From Arthrobacter sp. SX1312 (GTDB lineage: Bacteria; Actinomycetota; Actinomycetes; Actinomycetales; Micrococcaceae), in contig NZ_PJIM01000003.1 in assembly GCF_002929295.1 (NCBI RefSeq), positions 434,001-498,000 of the forward strand: a DNA stretch of 64,000 nucleotides, given 5' to 3'. The notes under the pieces were generated by a model. The model was not told where the DNA came from. It saw nothing but the letters and a program-made list of their open reading frames with translations, and made no database searches. The translations under genes and the position numbers were made by a program. This document shows positions 16,905 through 26,736 of the stretch, one piece after another (position 1 is the stretch's first letter; each line of letters opens with the position of its first letter).

Positions 16905-17405
16905 TCATGACCGCTTATCCTCACGCGACGCGCTGGACTCGGCAATCCGCTTGATCGCGGCGAGCGTTGTCGGGATGCCGTCGAGCGCCTGCTGGGTGCG
17001 GTCGGCGATCTGCGCGGGCGCATCATCGCCGAACTTCTCCTCGAACACGGCGATGCCGGCCGGCAGGAATTCCCAGGATTCGGTCAGTGTGGTCCCGGTG
17101 CCGGCCGGCGTCAGGGTGTAGCCCCAGCAAACCCTGTCGCCGCCGACCACCCAGGCGAACTCGCGGCCGCGCTCGGCCGCCACGACCTGCGATCGGGTTT
17201 CCCAGGCCCGGTCCGGGAGTTCGTTGTGCCCGGTGAACCAGGAACCCACCTGGCCTGCAGCTGCGTCGTCGTCCCACCAGCACCGCGTGCAGACCGGACT
17301 CCACTCGCCTGTGCGGGTGATGTCGGAGACGATCTCGTAGACGGCCTCGGGTGACGCCTGGATGGTGACGGACTCCTGGTGGTGGCGGATCTCTGTCTGG
17401 CTCAT
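16905..17405 (-). CDS. SRPBCC (START/Bet v1-like) protein
   Basis: A 166-residue polyketide-cyclase/START-like protein: the N-terminal ESVTIQASPEAVYEIVSDITRTGEWSP signature, central WFTGHNELPDRAWETRSQV, and the C-terminal helix IADRTQQALDGIPTTLAAIKRI. These proteins have a deep hydrophobic cavity and bind lipids or aromatic ligands in the cytoplasm. It converges with the GlcG gene and is unlikely to share its transcript. The ligand is unknown. Confidence 0.85.
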   Translation of the reverse strand: MSQTEIRHHQESVTIQASPEAVYEIVSDITRTGEWSPVCTRCWWDDDAAAGQVGSWFTGHNELPDRAWETRSQVVAAERGREFAWVVGGDRVCWGYTLTPAGTGTTLTESWEFLPAGIAVFEEKFGDDAPAQIADRTQQALDGIPTTLAAIKRIAESSASREDKRS

Positions 17406-17526
17406 GAGCCCAGTCTCACAGAGCGGTCAAGGCTTCTCCTGCCCGGTCCCGCGCCACCGCAGGATCGGCCGCAGCGCTCCGTGCCCGCATAGACTGGGCT
17501 CTCGCGCCGGCTACGAAAGGCTTCAC

Positions 17527-18318
17527 ATGTTGAACACCGAACGAACCGGCACCGGAAGGCCACTCGTCCTCGTGCACGGGCTGGGCTCGAGCGTCCGTAC
17601 TTGGGACCCCGTCCTCCCCCTGCTGCAGGAACAGCGCGAGATCATCGCCATCGACCTTCCCGGGTTCGGCAGCAGCGAGCCGCTCGCGGGCGAGGTGACC
17701 ATCGCGACCCTCACGGACGCCGTCGAGCAGTTCCTCGAGCAGGAGAACCTGCGCGATGCGGATATCGTCGGAAGCTCGATGGGTGCGCGGATCGTGGTCG
17801 AGCTCGCGCGGCGGGGTCACGCCGGCAACGTCGTCGCCCTCGATCCCGGAGGATTCTGGAGCGACACCCAGGTGCGCATCTTCAACGCCAGCATCACCGC
17901 GTCCATTGCGCTGGTACGGCGCCTCCAGCCCGTCCTGCCGTCACTCGTCCAGCAGGCTGCGGGCCGGACGGCGTTGCTCGCCCAGTTCTCCGCGGCCCCC
18001 TGGAAGCTCGACCCGGACCTCGTCCTCACCGAGCTCCGCGGATTCGCCACCTCGCCCGGTCTTGACGAAGCGCGTAGATCGCTCGCGCACGGACCGCGCC
18101 AGGCAGGCGCGCCACGGGGGACGATCAGGGGCACGCTGGCGTTCGGCTGGGGCCGGGCGGACAGGGTCACCCCGCTCAGCGAGGCCGCCGTCGCCATGTC
18201 TCTCTATCCGGACGCCACCCTGCACGTCTTCGAGGACTGCGGGCACTTCCCGCACTGGGACCAGCCGAAGGAAACAGCCCGGTTCATCCTCGACGCCACC
18301 GCCGCGGGGTCTTCGTAA
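17527..18318 (+). CDS. Alpha/beta-fold hydrolase
   Basis: A 263-residue soluble hydrolase: oxyanion-hole motif LVHGLGSS at residue about 14, IIAIDLPGFGSS, the nucleophile elbow GSSMGA near residue 83, an Asp in WGRADRVTP near residue 210, and the catalytic His in DCGHFPHWDQP near residue 240. The order and spacing match ester or C-C hydrolases of the epoxide-hydrolase/MhpC group. A GAAAGG site lies 6 bases before the ATG. It stands alone between the divergent SRPBCC gene and the convergent hybrid kinase gene. Substrate unknown. Confidence 0.87.
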   Translation: MLNTERTGTGRPLVLVHGLGSSVRTWDPVLPLLQEQREIIAIDLPGFGSSEPLAGEVTIATLTDAVEQFLEQENLRDADIVGSSMGARIVVELARRGHAGNVVALDPGGFWSDTQVRIFNASITASIALVRRLQPVLPSLVQQAAGRTALLAQFSAAPWKLDPDLVLTELRGFATSPGLDEARRSLAHGPRQAGAPRGTIRGTLAFGWGRADRVTPLSEAAVAMSLYPDATLHVFEDCGHFPHWDQPKETARFILDATAAGSS

Positions 18319-18366
18319 CTATCCCCTGAGCCGCACACCTGGCAAGCGTGCTGGCGGCGCCGGCGC

Positions 18367-20199
18367 CTACCTGGCGTTCGCTGCCGCCTGATTCTGGCGC
18401 TGCAGCCCCACCAGCATGGTGCGGTTTCGGGTCCCGGTCTTCCGGAGCATCGCGCTCACGTGCTTCTCGACGGTCTTGACCGAAATGGCGAGCCGCGTGG
18501 CGATCTGCTTGTCCGCCAGGCCTTCGGCCAGGAGGTCGCGGACCTCGAGTTCGCGGGCGGTCAGCTGGATCGCCTCGCCGGGGTCGGTCCCACGGACCTC
18601 CGCGAGTCGCGTGAACATCGCCCCGTCGAGCAGGGCGTCGCCGCGGGCGGCGGCGACGACGACGCGTGCCACCTCCGCCGGTGCGGAGGAGAGGGAGAGG
18701 AACCCCCGCACGCCTGACGACGCGGCGGCTGCCAGCTGCTCGTCGGTGGGGCGGTCGACGACGGCGACCACCGGCCGCTCCACGGTGTCCTTCTCTCTCC
18801 CGCGGGCTTCGGCGTACTCGGCGAGCAGGTGCTCGTCGAGGACGAGCATGTCCGGCTGCAGGAGGGACACCGATTCCGTAAGGTCCTCAAGCGTCCCCAC
18901 TTCGCCCAGCACCTGTACGGACGGCTCGGAGGTTTCGAGGAGCCGGACGAGCCCGGCCCGGATCAGGGGCTGGATGCAGGCGACGAGGACCTTCCACCGT
19001 TCCCGGGAGGCGTCCCCGTTCGAGGAGAAGGGCACTTCGGCGCGGACGCTCGTGCCCCAGCCCGGCGTCGAGTCCACATGTAGCTCGCCGCGCAGGAAGT
19101 GGGCGCGGGCGGCCATGCCGTGCAGCCCGAGCCGGGTACCCTTCAGGCTCGGTGTGTCGGGGTCCTCGAACCCGCGGCCGTTGTCCTCGATGACGGCCGC
19201 GATACCGGTGGTGTCGTAGAAGATGCCCACCCGGCATGTCCTCGCGTCTGCGTGCACCACCACATTGGCGATCGCCTCCTGGACGATCATGAAAAGCTGG
19301 TGAGCCACCGCCGGCGCGAGGTCGTGGGGCTCGCCGGTCACGAGGAACGTCACGTCGATCGGGTAGCTAGCGTTGATCCGGTCAACTTCCTGTCGGACCG
19401 CTTCCTCGAGCGTGCGGCCGGCCAGGCTGGAGGGACCGAAGCCCAGCACGGTGCGGCGCGTCTCGAAGAGCGCCTCGTGGGCGAGCACGCGGGCGGCGTC
19501 GATGTGCTGGATGGACGGCGAGCCGCCGGGCGTCGCCTTGTCCGCGCGGTCGAGGTGGAGCAGCAGCGAGCCGAGGGACCGTCCGATGGTCTCGTGGACC
19601 TCCTGCACCGCGCGTTCGCGTTCACCGGCGACGGCGGCCTCGCGTTCCTTCGCGGCAGCCGCTTGGTGAAGCCGCGAATTCATGATGGCGATGGCCGCGT
19701 GGTTGGCGAACAGTTCTACGAGGGAGGCATCCGTCGGGCTGAAGACCCGGCCGGGTCCGTCGCTGAAGATGGCGAACGTGCCGATGATGGTGCCGGCCCA
19801 GGTGATGGGGACGCCGATGACGGCACTCCCCCATCGCGGGTCGGCAGGGTCGATGTGGCCGATCGGCACGGATGCGTAGCAGTCGAGGATTACGGTGCCG
19901 CGCGTCTTCACGATCTGTCCGGTAAGGCCCTCGGTCAGGGAGAAGGTCTGGCCCTCGCGGCAGCCGACACCCTGGTCCACTTCCTTGCGGTAGTAGCCCT
20001 CGGCCTCGTGGACGATCGAGATGGAGCCGCTCTCGCACCCGAGGAGGGCGGCGGCATGCCCGAGGACGCGTTCGAGCAGCGGGACCAGTTCGAACTGGCC
20101 GGCGAGGTCTCCGGCCAGTTCGGTGATGCGGTCCAGCTGGGACGGCGGGGTGTGGTTCTGCTGGTTCTGGGTGATGCTGGGCGTGGGAAGCTGCTGCAT
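18367..20199 (-). CDS. Hybrid GAF - histidine kinase - pseudo-receiver - LuxR regulator
   Basis: A 610-residue soluble fusion. Order: GAF domain (about 25-175), dimerisation helix with the candidate phospho-His in VHETIGRSL near residue 202, HATPase domain (NVVVHADA, EDNGRGFEDP, about 285-395), a receiver-like segment (about 405-515), and a C-terminal LuxR helix-turn-helix (LTARELEVRDLLAEG to VEKHVSAMLR, about 545-600). The receiver lacks the usual acidic pair at its start (LVACIQPLIRAG), while an Asp remains in MLVLDEHLL, so phosphotransfer may be lost or altered. ATG at 20199 is chosen; GTG at 20241 is possible. It may regulate the dha genes nearby. Confidence 0.8.
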   Translation of the reverse strand: MQQLPTPSITQNQQNHTPPSQLDRITELAGDLAGQFELVPLLERVLGHAAALLGCESGSISIVHEAEGYYRKEVDQGVGCREGQTFSLTEGLTGQIVKTRGTVILDCYASVPIGHIDPADPRWGSAVIGVPITWAGTIIGTFAIFSDGPGRVFSPTDASLVELFANHAAIAIMNSRLHQAAAAKEREAAVAGERERAVQEVHETIGRSLGSLLLHLDRADKATPGGSPSIQHIDAARVLAHEALFETRRTVLGFGPSSLAGRTLEEAVRQEVDRINASYPIDVTFLVTGEPHDLAPAVAHQLFMIVQEAIANVVVHADARTCRVGIFYDTTGIAAVIEDNGRGFEDPDTPSLKGTRLGLHGMAARAHFLRGELHVDSTPGWGTSVRAEVPFSSNGDASRERWKVLVACIQPLIRAGLVRLLETSEPSVQVLGEVGTLEDLTESVSLLQPDMLVLDEHLLAEYAEARGREKDTVERPVVAVVDRPTDEQLAAAASSGVRGFLSLSSAPAEVARVVVAAARGDALLDGAMFTRLAEVRGTDPGEAIQLTARELEVRDLLAEGLADKQIATRLAISVKTVEKHVSAMLRKTGTRNRTMLVGLQRQNQAAANAR

Positions 20200-20262
20200 G
20201 GACGGCACCTGTCTCCTGCAACCGGGCGCGACACTGCGCACGGGCCTTCAGAATAGCGGGCC

Positions 20263-20310
20263 GCCCTCTGCAAGCAACCCCGGTAGGACACCGGGATGCT
20301 TGCAGAGGGC
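20263..20310. terminator. Long GC-rich hairpin
   Basis: Perfect 14-bp arms GCCCTCTGCAAGCA and TGCTTGCAGAGGGC continue inward as CCCGGT and ACCGGG after one mismatch and one bulge. It lies between the broken dhaK (minus) and the hybrid kinase gene (minus). It may end transcription of the former dhaK, or be a scar of the rearrangement that truncated it. Confidence 0.6.
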
Positions 20311-20389
20311 GATGACCACCAGGTGCTCTTGCCGCACCCGTCACGCGCTGGAGGAAACTCAAGCAGCCGCTCACTTAGATCGCCCCGCA

Positions 20390-20956
20390 CACCACCGTGG
20401 ATCCCGACGCCCATGTCAATCTCGTCCTCGCCGAGCTCGAACAGCGGGCTGCCCTTCGCCGGCAGGGTACACGCGGTCAGCGCAACACCGATAGTCCGGG
20501 TCACGGAGTTCACCTTCTCGCCGACGGGGACGACCTCGTCGAGGTCCGCCCCGCACTCCGCGGCAGCGGCGACGGCCTTGATCACAAAGACGTTGCCTGC
20601 TCCCGCGTGCCGGCGATCATGTGGGTCGAGCCCTCCACAGAGACGTCGTCGTTGATGAACAGTGTCCTCACCTCGATGCCATCCAGCTAGGCATCTCCTC
20701 GGGCATCTCGAACACAATCTTGTCGCCCGTGTAGCTGCTCAGCAACAGCAGCAAACCCTTGGGCGAGGCCATCAGCTTGGTCGTCTCGAAAACGTAGTCG
20801 AACGGTTGGGCCGCGAACACATCACCCGGGCAGCCGGCGACGAGCATGCCCTTGCCCACGACCATCAAGTGCGCCGGACCATGTCCTCAGCCGGCCCCAT
20901 AGCAAGGGCGCTGACCTGTCGAGGGTAGACCAGTGCGATACCCTCGCCTCGCTTCA
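20390..20956 (-). pseudogene. dhaK: Degenerate second dhaK
   Basis: DhaK segments occur in order but in different frames: EGIALVYP near the start, then (after a deletion of about 35 codons) GPAHLMVVGKGML, CPGDVFAAQPFDYVFETTKLMASPKG, DGIEVRTLFINDDVSVEGST, and GNVFVIKAVAAAAECGADLDEV up to GVGIHG. The C-terminal third is missing and at least three frameshifts are needed. The match to the intact dhaK at 12903-13898 is close, so the loss is recent or the copies have been homogenised. It adjoins the left edge of the AT-richer defence island and may have been broken by that insertion. Confidence 0.85.
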
Positions 20957-20962
20957 TGAGTG

Positions 20963-22966
20963 TTAGATATCGAGGTCAACCAACTTGACGCCGTCCCAGC
21001 TCCAGTTTGAAGCACCGTGAAAGCTAGTGGTTTTGCTAATCTTCGCTCCGCCCCGTTCCTTCAGTGCTTTCGTTAATGGGCCAAGCGCCCATTCTTCGCC
21101 CTCAAAAAAGACCTTGGAATCGCTCACCACCTGTGCAACCATGCCCGGATTTGAAATGAACTCGATTGTCTCTCCGATCAAGGGATTCAGTTTCGCCCGT
21201 TGATCGAATGAAGTAGAACTGTTTTCGCTTTGATTCCAGTTGCTCGCCCGCTTAAAACTCGGAGGAATAGCCAGGATTTTCTGAGTGATCAAGTTAATCA
21301 AATAGTCTTGTCGTCTCCTGATAGATTCGTCGTCCCAAATCTCTCGGTCTAGGACACGATTCTGAGTTACCTGCAGGCCCGATTGCCCAGAATAGGTTTC
21401 TTTCTTGTCCCCAAAGGGCTTGTTACCAAGCTCCTGGTTATGGCGGATTAGTGTTATATTTCCAATATTGTTCACAAGCTCCTGATGCACTGCCTCGAAA
21501 TCCACCCCCAACATTTGACGCCAATCACCATTCAACTTTTGCGGCATGATGTGCTCAAGCTGGAGCCGGGGATCATCCCAAACGGGCCGAGACTTAGTAA
21601 GGTGTTCCTCAGCCATTGAAAGAAGCAGCCTAGGATAGTTCCGCGACCGCCCCAAGTTGTAGAAGTTAAGCGTTCGGAGTCGGGATGCCATTTCGTCATC
21701 ATTGGGCAGTCGCAGCGCGTACTCTTGAGATGAAAGCTGTCGGAATAAATTCTCCGTCTTGTCTTGAGCGCTACAAAGCTCGCCAAGACGCTTGCCCAAA
21801 ATTGGATAGAATTTGTTTTCAGCCAGAGTGACGCCAAGAACACGTCGACGCAACAGATAGGTTCTGATGCCAGTCAGTACTTCAACGAGATCACTCTCTG
21901 ACAGAAGTCGAACTTCCCAAGCGGCCAGCACTTCTGCCAAGTAGGAGTAGGCGGGCACGACCCCAATCACGTTGAGATCGAAGATTATCCGGTCGAGTGC
22001 CCGAAGCCCTGTTTGTTCAAGGCCACAGATGATGGAGTACGGGTGCGAAAATCTGACGAAGCTCTCGAAAAGTTCTTCCACGCTTCGCCCACGAGCAATG
22101 TCCTTGAAAGCCCCATACAGCTCCTTATAGTTGCTCTCGCGGGCAACCTTGAAGCTTCGATGCTGGTCTGCTTGCATCCAGTCACGGAGGAACTCAGATA
22201 GCTTACCGGGTAGTCGCTTTTCCAGAGTTAGCCAAAAGCCGTTATAAAGCTCAGATTGCTGCCGCGTACTCTTCCCCATCAATAGGTAGTTGCGAACCAG
22301 GTCAGCAAGTGATAGCGGTTTGCCCAAAGAGTTCATTGACTCAAATATTTCCTGCGGATTCTCCCAGGGATTTCGATCTGGCTCAAGTTGTATCGAGATG
22401 ATACTAAACTTCATTAGGCCCTTCTCGAGAAGGTTCTTTTTATCATCATCAGCCAGAGCGTCAAGCGCCTTGAAGAAGAAAAGGTAATTCTGATATACAG
22501 ACGAGTTTTTCAGGTTCTCGGGTACGTCGTGCTCAAGAACTAGGAGTTTATAGGCTTCCCAGTCGGTCTCTACCTGCTTGAGTTTGATTTTGTACTCGAC
22601 GCTTTCGTCAGCTCGATCATTTTCGAGGTAGCGCCTCTGAATTTCTTTCTTGTAGCTGGGGTCATCGATACTGTCTCGTAGAGCCGTCAGTAGGAGCATC
22701 GTAGTTGTTATTCGCTGCTGGCCGTCAGTAAGAATATACTTAGCTGGAACCCCAAAACCTACTTCCTCTACAACGTAAACGATACTGCCAAAGAAGTGTT
22801 CTGTTTTTACGTTCGACAGGTTCGCTTCTTTAACCTTCTTGACGTCTGAAAGTAACACCTTGCAGTTGTCTGTCGACCACTCGTAATTCCTTTGGTACGG
22901 CGGAATGAAAAACGTAACATCGTTGTTCGAGAGAGAATCAAGCAAATACGTAGGGCTTGCTTTCAT
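20963..22966 (-). CDS. GmrSD-like DUF262/DUF1524 protein
   Basis: A 667-residue protein with the N-terminal DUF262 motifs IPPYQRNYEWS (residue about 21) and TDGQQRITTTMLLL (about 81). The C-terminal DUF1524 HNH-like motif is LEHIMPQKL (about 468), followed by NNIGNITLI and LGNKPF. GmrSD-type enzymes combine nucleotide-dependent control (DUF262) with a nuclease (DUF1524) and restrict phages with modified DNA. The residues after about 590 form an extra domain ending in WSWDGVKLVDLDI. Base composition is clearly more AT-rich than the flanks, indicating transfer. ATG at 22966 has AAGGAA 7 bases upstream; an ATG at 23005 is less likely. Confidence 0.85.
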   Translation of the reverse strand: MKASPTYLLDSLSNNDVTFFIPPYQRNYEWSTDNCKVLLSDVKKVKEANLSNVKTEHFFGSIVYVVEEVGFGVPAKYILTDGQQRITTTMLLLTALRDSIDDPSYKKEIQRRYLENDRADESVEYKIKLKQVETDWEAYKLLVLEHDVPENLKNSSVYQNYLFFFKALDALADDDKKNLLEKGLMKFSIISIQLEPDRNPWENPQEIFESMNSLGKPLSLADLVRNYLLMGKSTRQQSELYNGFWLTLEKRLPGKLSEFLRDWMQADQHRSFKVARESNYKELYGAFKDIARGRSVEELFESFVRFSHPYSIICGLEQTGLRALDRIIFDLNVIGVVPAYSYLAEVLAAWEVRLLSESDLVEVLTGIRTYLLRRRVLGVTLAENKFYPILGKRLGELCSAQDKTENLFRQLSSQEYALRLPNDDEMASRLRTLNFYNLGRSRNYPRLLLSMAEEHLTKSRPVWDDPRLQLEHIMPQKLNGDWRQMLGVDFEAVHQELVNNIGNITLIRHNQELGNKPFGDKKETYSGQSGLQVTQNRVLDREIWDDESIRRRQDYLINLITQKILAIPPSFKRASNWNQSENSSTSFDQRAKLNPLIGETIEFISNPGMVAQVVSDSKVFFEGEEWALGPLTKALKERGGAKISKTTSFHGASNWSWDGVKLVDLDI

Positions 22967-23005
22967 GAGAAGTTCCTTTTCCGCGACCTGGGCATCATCG
23001 AGCAT

Positions 23006-23499
23006 GGGTGTGGGTGCGACGAGCGTGCACGATAGAACCCATTAGCACTAGAGATTATCTGGTTTGAACGCCGAACCTGCGTCGCATCGCCGGGTGGATG
23101 CGCTATAAGGCAGTCTCCGAGGCGGATGAGTAACCTGAGCGAGTGTTTCGGTGCCTGGCTATGCGACGAAATTTCAGGGCGGGCTTGAAGCGCGCGAACT
23201 GCACGGCGTGCTTCGGCCAACCGGCAGACCCTTTTCACAAATACGCTCACCGTAGATCTCGGTCCCGTTGCAGCGACCGGCTTCAATGGCCTGGCAGCAT
23301 CGGCCGCGATGGCAGCTCCATACCTCGATGAGTTGAGTTGTCAGAACTTGACGCGTCATCGAGCACGATTTTCGGCCATCCTCGTACATGAAAATGGATA
23401 CGCGACCTTCACCGTCAGAATCGGTCCCTGGCAGCTCCTTTCGTTTTGAGGAAGATGCGCGGCCAGTTAAGCCTATGAAAGTCGTACCCACTATAGCTA
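23006..23499. other. Intergenic region with a doubtful small frame
   Basis: No family is recognised. On the minus strand a 109-residue frame (23174-23503) begins with a GTG overlapping the stop of the helicase gene upstream (GTGA) and so could be co-translated. Its product (starting VIAIVGTTFIGLTG, Cys-rich near the end) has no known motif, and its second half looks non-coding. The promoter of the DUF262 gene must lie in the left part. Confidence 0.35.
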
Positions 23500-26400
23500 T
23501 CACAGCGCCACCGCCGCCGCTTCCGCAAAGACATCAGCAGGCATGGGGCGGTGCAACTTCCAAGTGATGGCGATTGGCCTTTCCCCCGAGTGCTGCACGT
23601 AGTCCACCGCGCCGAGGCACGTGTACGGCACCGTAAGACCGGTCTCGTCCTCCGCGGTGGGCCGCGTGAAGATCAGGACGTGAGAACCGTGGCTCTTTCG
23701 AGCGAGGTACCGGCGTCCAGTCGGGCTTGAGGGCGACGTCGCGTTCTGAGACTCCCAGTGGAACAACTCCGGGCTGATTGCATAGTCCTTGTACATCGTC
23801 GACGCTGAATGATTCTTGTCGTCCTTGTTGAGCGTTACGAAGAAGGCGTCCGTCGAGGTTTGAGGACACCAGGCAACGCCCTCGCGGTGCTGCACGTTCT
23901 TCCCCGCTTCGAGGTAACCGTAGCTCAGCGCGGCGAGTATTTCCTCTCGACGGTAGGTCGCGTGCGACAGGAGTGGAATGTGCTGCAAGCCCAAGCCAAG
24001 GCCCTTGCCCGCGTGACGCGACCTTGCCACCCCAAGCTCAATCAACTGTTGAATCTCGCTGCATACGAAGCGGTATTGGCGAAGGTGGCTGAGGCCCGCG
24101 TCGTACGTGCTGAATCCGCCGCCATCACTCCACAGCGTGTAGAACAGCATTCGTGCGAAAGTCTGCTCCCGGGGACCGAGGTCGGCGTAGGGCGGGCACG
24201 ATGGATCGACCAGCCTCACATACTCCTCTCCGCGTTCGGGATCATCGACGTGCAGGAAGCGCACCATCCGATCAAGGAGCTTTCGCTCGTTTGGACCGGA
24301 GAGTTCGAGGATCTGCTGCTCTGTGCCGGTTTCCGCGAGAGAGCCGATCAAACCGGCCTGGCGCAGATAGCCGGTCCAGCAGTCCGTAGTGTTCCGATAC
24401 AGCTGCTTAAGGTCATTGCCGGACTTGTCGAGATACGAAGCCAAGTTTGTCTCGCCGTAGGAGGTGATGTCCCGGACGAGTTGCGACCGATTGAACCGCA
24501 GCTGAGACCTGATGTTGTCGAGGACGACCTTCTGAGCAACACGATCGAGTATGATCTGCGATCCCGACGGAAGGTAAGGGAACTCGTCCTCCACAGCTTT
24601 CTCAAGCTGCTTCCGCCCGTATCCGGTGAGGGCTCTGTACCGGAGGTCGAACCGGAACTCACGGCGTTGTTGGCCGATGAAGTCCAATACGGTGAGTACA
24701 GACTTCCCTTCGGCTCTCCTAAGTCCACGGCCGAGTTGCTGGAGAAAGACCGTGGAGCTCTGGGTGGGACGCAGGAGGAGCACCGTATCGACCTGCGGTA
24801 GATCGAGGCCCTCGTTGAAGAGATCAACAGTGAAGAGGCAGTTGACAGTTAGGTCTCCCAATTGCGCGAGGGCGAGCGCCCGCGCATCGTCGTCGGTACC
24901 GCCATAAACGGCGAGCGATCGGATACCCGCACGGTTGAAGACCTCGGCCATGTAGTGCGCGTGCTGAACGGATACGCAGAACCCGAGCGCGCGCATTTCA
25001 TCAGTATTGGTGACCTTGTCGCGCAGTTCTCGAATCACCTTCGCTGCGCGCGCATCGTTACCCGTGTAGAGGCGGTTAAGTTGTGCAACGTCGTAGTTGC
25101 CGCGCTTCCATTCCAACTGGCTGAGGTCGACGTCGTCTGACACCCCGAAGTAATGAAACGGCACTAGGAGGTCAGCGTCCAAAGCATCCCAGAGGCGAAG
25201 TTCGCTCGCAGTCCGACCATCGAAGAACTGTTTCGCCACCTCCACCCCATCACCCCGCTCAGGAGTGGCCGTCAACCCGAGTAACTGCTGAGGGCGGAGA
25301 TGGTCGATGATGCGGCGATAGCTCGGCGCCATCGCGTGGTGGAACTCGTCAATAACGACAACCTCGAAGGAATCTGGTTCCAGCGCTTCGACTCCGCGCG
25401 AGGCGAGCGATTGCACCGATGCGAAGACGTGGTTCCACTGGGTTGGCTTGTTGTCTCCCACGTAGAGATCGCCGAACGCGCCGTCTTGCATCACGGTGCG
25501 ATATGTACTCAGCGCTTGCTTCAGAATCTCCTGTCGGTGCGCCACGAAGAGCAGCTTGAGGCTCCGGCCCGCTACTTCGCAGAGGCGCCGATAATCAAGA
25601 GCGGCGGTGACGGTCTTGCCGGTGCCGGTTGCCGCGACCATGAGGTTCCGCGTATGGCCCTTGAGTCGTTCAGATTCGAGATCCTCGAGCATCTCGAGTT
25701 GGTGCAGGTACGGCTCTAACTCAAGCCCGGTTTCGGTCTTCGGTGCACCGGTGCGGCGACCACCGTTGCGTTCGAGCGCCGCATCAAGTTTGTCGCCGTC
25801 CCGCTCAGGGGCGTAGGACTGAAAGGCGCGCTGTGCCCAGTAGCTATCGAAGGTCACCTCGAACTTCTTGAGGAGGTCTGGTGTGGCGACGGAGCTGAGG
25901 CGCACGTTCCATTCCAGCCCGTCGACCAACGCTGCCTTGCTCAAATTTGAGCTCCCCACGTAGGCCGTATCAAAACCGGTGTTGCGACGGAACAACCACG
26001 CCTTCGCATGTAACCGCGTCGCTTGCGATTCGTAGCTGATCTTAACCTCAGCGCCGTATCGCTTCACCAGCTCGTCAATCGCTCGGCGCTCAGTAGCACC
26101 CATATAGGTGGTCGTTATGACGCGAGGTTTCACCCCCCGCTCGGCCAGGCGCTCGAGAGCCGGGTGGAGTAGCCTAAGCCCGGTCCACCGGATGAAGGCA
26201 CAGAGAAGATCGACGGTGTTGGCGGACTCCATCTCAGCGCGCAGCTCCGCCGCCAAGTTCGGTTCATCTCTACCGTTGGTTAGGAGTGCCGAGTCGGAGA
26301 GCGCCGTCGCGGGCCGCCGCAGGTCGCGCCGATTCACTGACTCGGACTTGTGAAGGGACAGAAGCTGCGACGGTCCCTCGTGAATTACCTCGTCCGCTGA

Positions 26401-26736
26401 CAGTGCCACTAGGAGTTGATTTGCTAAGGCGAGCCGACTCTCGGCCTCAGCCTTGAATAGCGCATCCCTCATCACCGTCGCTAGATGCCGAGACACAGCA
26501 ACAAGAGCATCGCTCTCGCTTAATGGCTCAACTGTTGCTTCGAGTTTAGGCACACCGACTAAGCGCTCTGAGAGTGAGCGGGTAACGAGCGTCTCGTAGA
26601 GACCTTCGGCTAATTCATGCCGCGCTGCTCCCCCATTGATTTTCTCCACCGTTACAGAGTAAGTCGGTGTCGGGAGAAATACCGGCAGCTTGCTATGACG
26701 AAGTACACGCGGCGATCCCATCAGGGCAATCCGCAC
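23500..26736 (-). CDS. PLD-nuclease/DEAD-box helicase with C-terminal DUF3427
   Basis: A protein of about 1078 residues. The N-terminal third is phospholipase-D-like (LCAFIRWTGLRLL near 180, the HAK motif at about 243 and YVGSSNLSKAAL). A superfamily 2 helicase core follows, with ATGTGKT (about 369), DEFHH (about 463), GLTATPERGDG (about 487) and QLGRGLRR. The C-terminus is a DUF3427 domain with FVTLNKDDKNHS, the family-typical RRYLARKSHGSHVLIF and the late GERPIAITW. This architecture is common in defence islands and probably cuts or remodels foreign DNA using ATP. The GTG at 26736 gives about 26 residues more than usual; GTG near 26658 is an alternative start. Confidence 0.87.
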   Translation of the reverse strand: MRIALMGSPRVLRHSKLPVFLPTPTYSVTVEKINGGAARHELAEGLYETLVTRSLSERLVGVPKLEATVEPLSESDALVAVSRHLATVMRDALFKAEAESRLALANQLLVALSADEVIHEGPSQLLSLHKSESVNRRDLRRPATALSDSALLTNGRDEPNLAAELRAEMESANTVDLLCAFIRWTGLRLLHPALERLAERGVKPRVITTTYMGATERRAIDELVKRYGAEVKISYESQATRLHAKAWLFRRNTGFDTAYVGSSNLSKAALVDGLEWNVRLSSVATPDLLKKFEVTFDSYWAQRAFQSYAPERDGDKLDAALERNGGRRTGAPKTETGLELEPYLHQLEMLEDLESERLKGHTRNLMVAATGTGKTVTAALDYRRLCEVAGRSLKLLFVAHRQEILKQALSTYRTVMQDGAFGDLYVGDNKPTQWNHVFASVQSLASRGVEALEPDSFEVVVIDEFHHAMAPSYRRIIDHLRPQQLLGLTATPERGDGVEVAKQFFDGRTASELRLWDALDADLLVPFHYFGVSDDVDLSQLEWKRGNYDVAQLNRLYTGNDARAAKVIRELRDKVTNTDEMRALGFCVSVQHAHYMAEVFNRAGIRSLAVYGGTDDDARALALAQLGDLTVNCLFTVDLFNEGLDLPQVDTVLLLRPTQSSTVFLQQLGRGLRRAEGKSVLTVLDFIGQQRREFRFDLRYRALTGYGRKQLEKAVEDEFPYLPSGSQIILDRVAQKVVLDNIRSQLRFNRSQLVRDITSYGETNLASYLDKSGNDLKQLYRNTTDCWTGYLRQAGLIGSLAETGTEQQILELSGPNERKLLDRMVRFLHVDDPERGEEYVRLVDPSCPPYADLGPREQTFARMLFYTLWSDGGGFSTYDAGLSHLRQYRFVCSEIQQLIELGVARSRHAGKGLGLGLQHIPLLSHATYRREEILAALSYGYLEAGKNVQHREGVAWCPQTSTDAFFVTLNKDDKNHSASTMYKDYAISPELFHWESQNATSPSSPTGRRYLARKSHGSHVLIFTRPTAEDETGLTVPYTCLGAVDYVQHSGERPIAITWKLHRPMPADVFAEAAAVAL

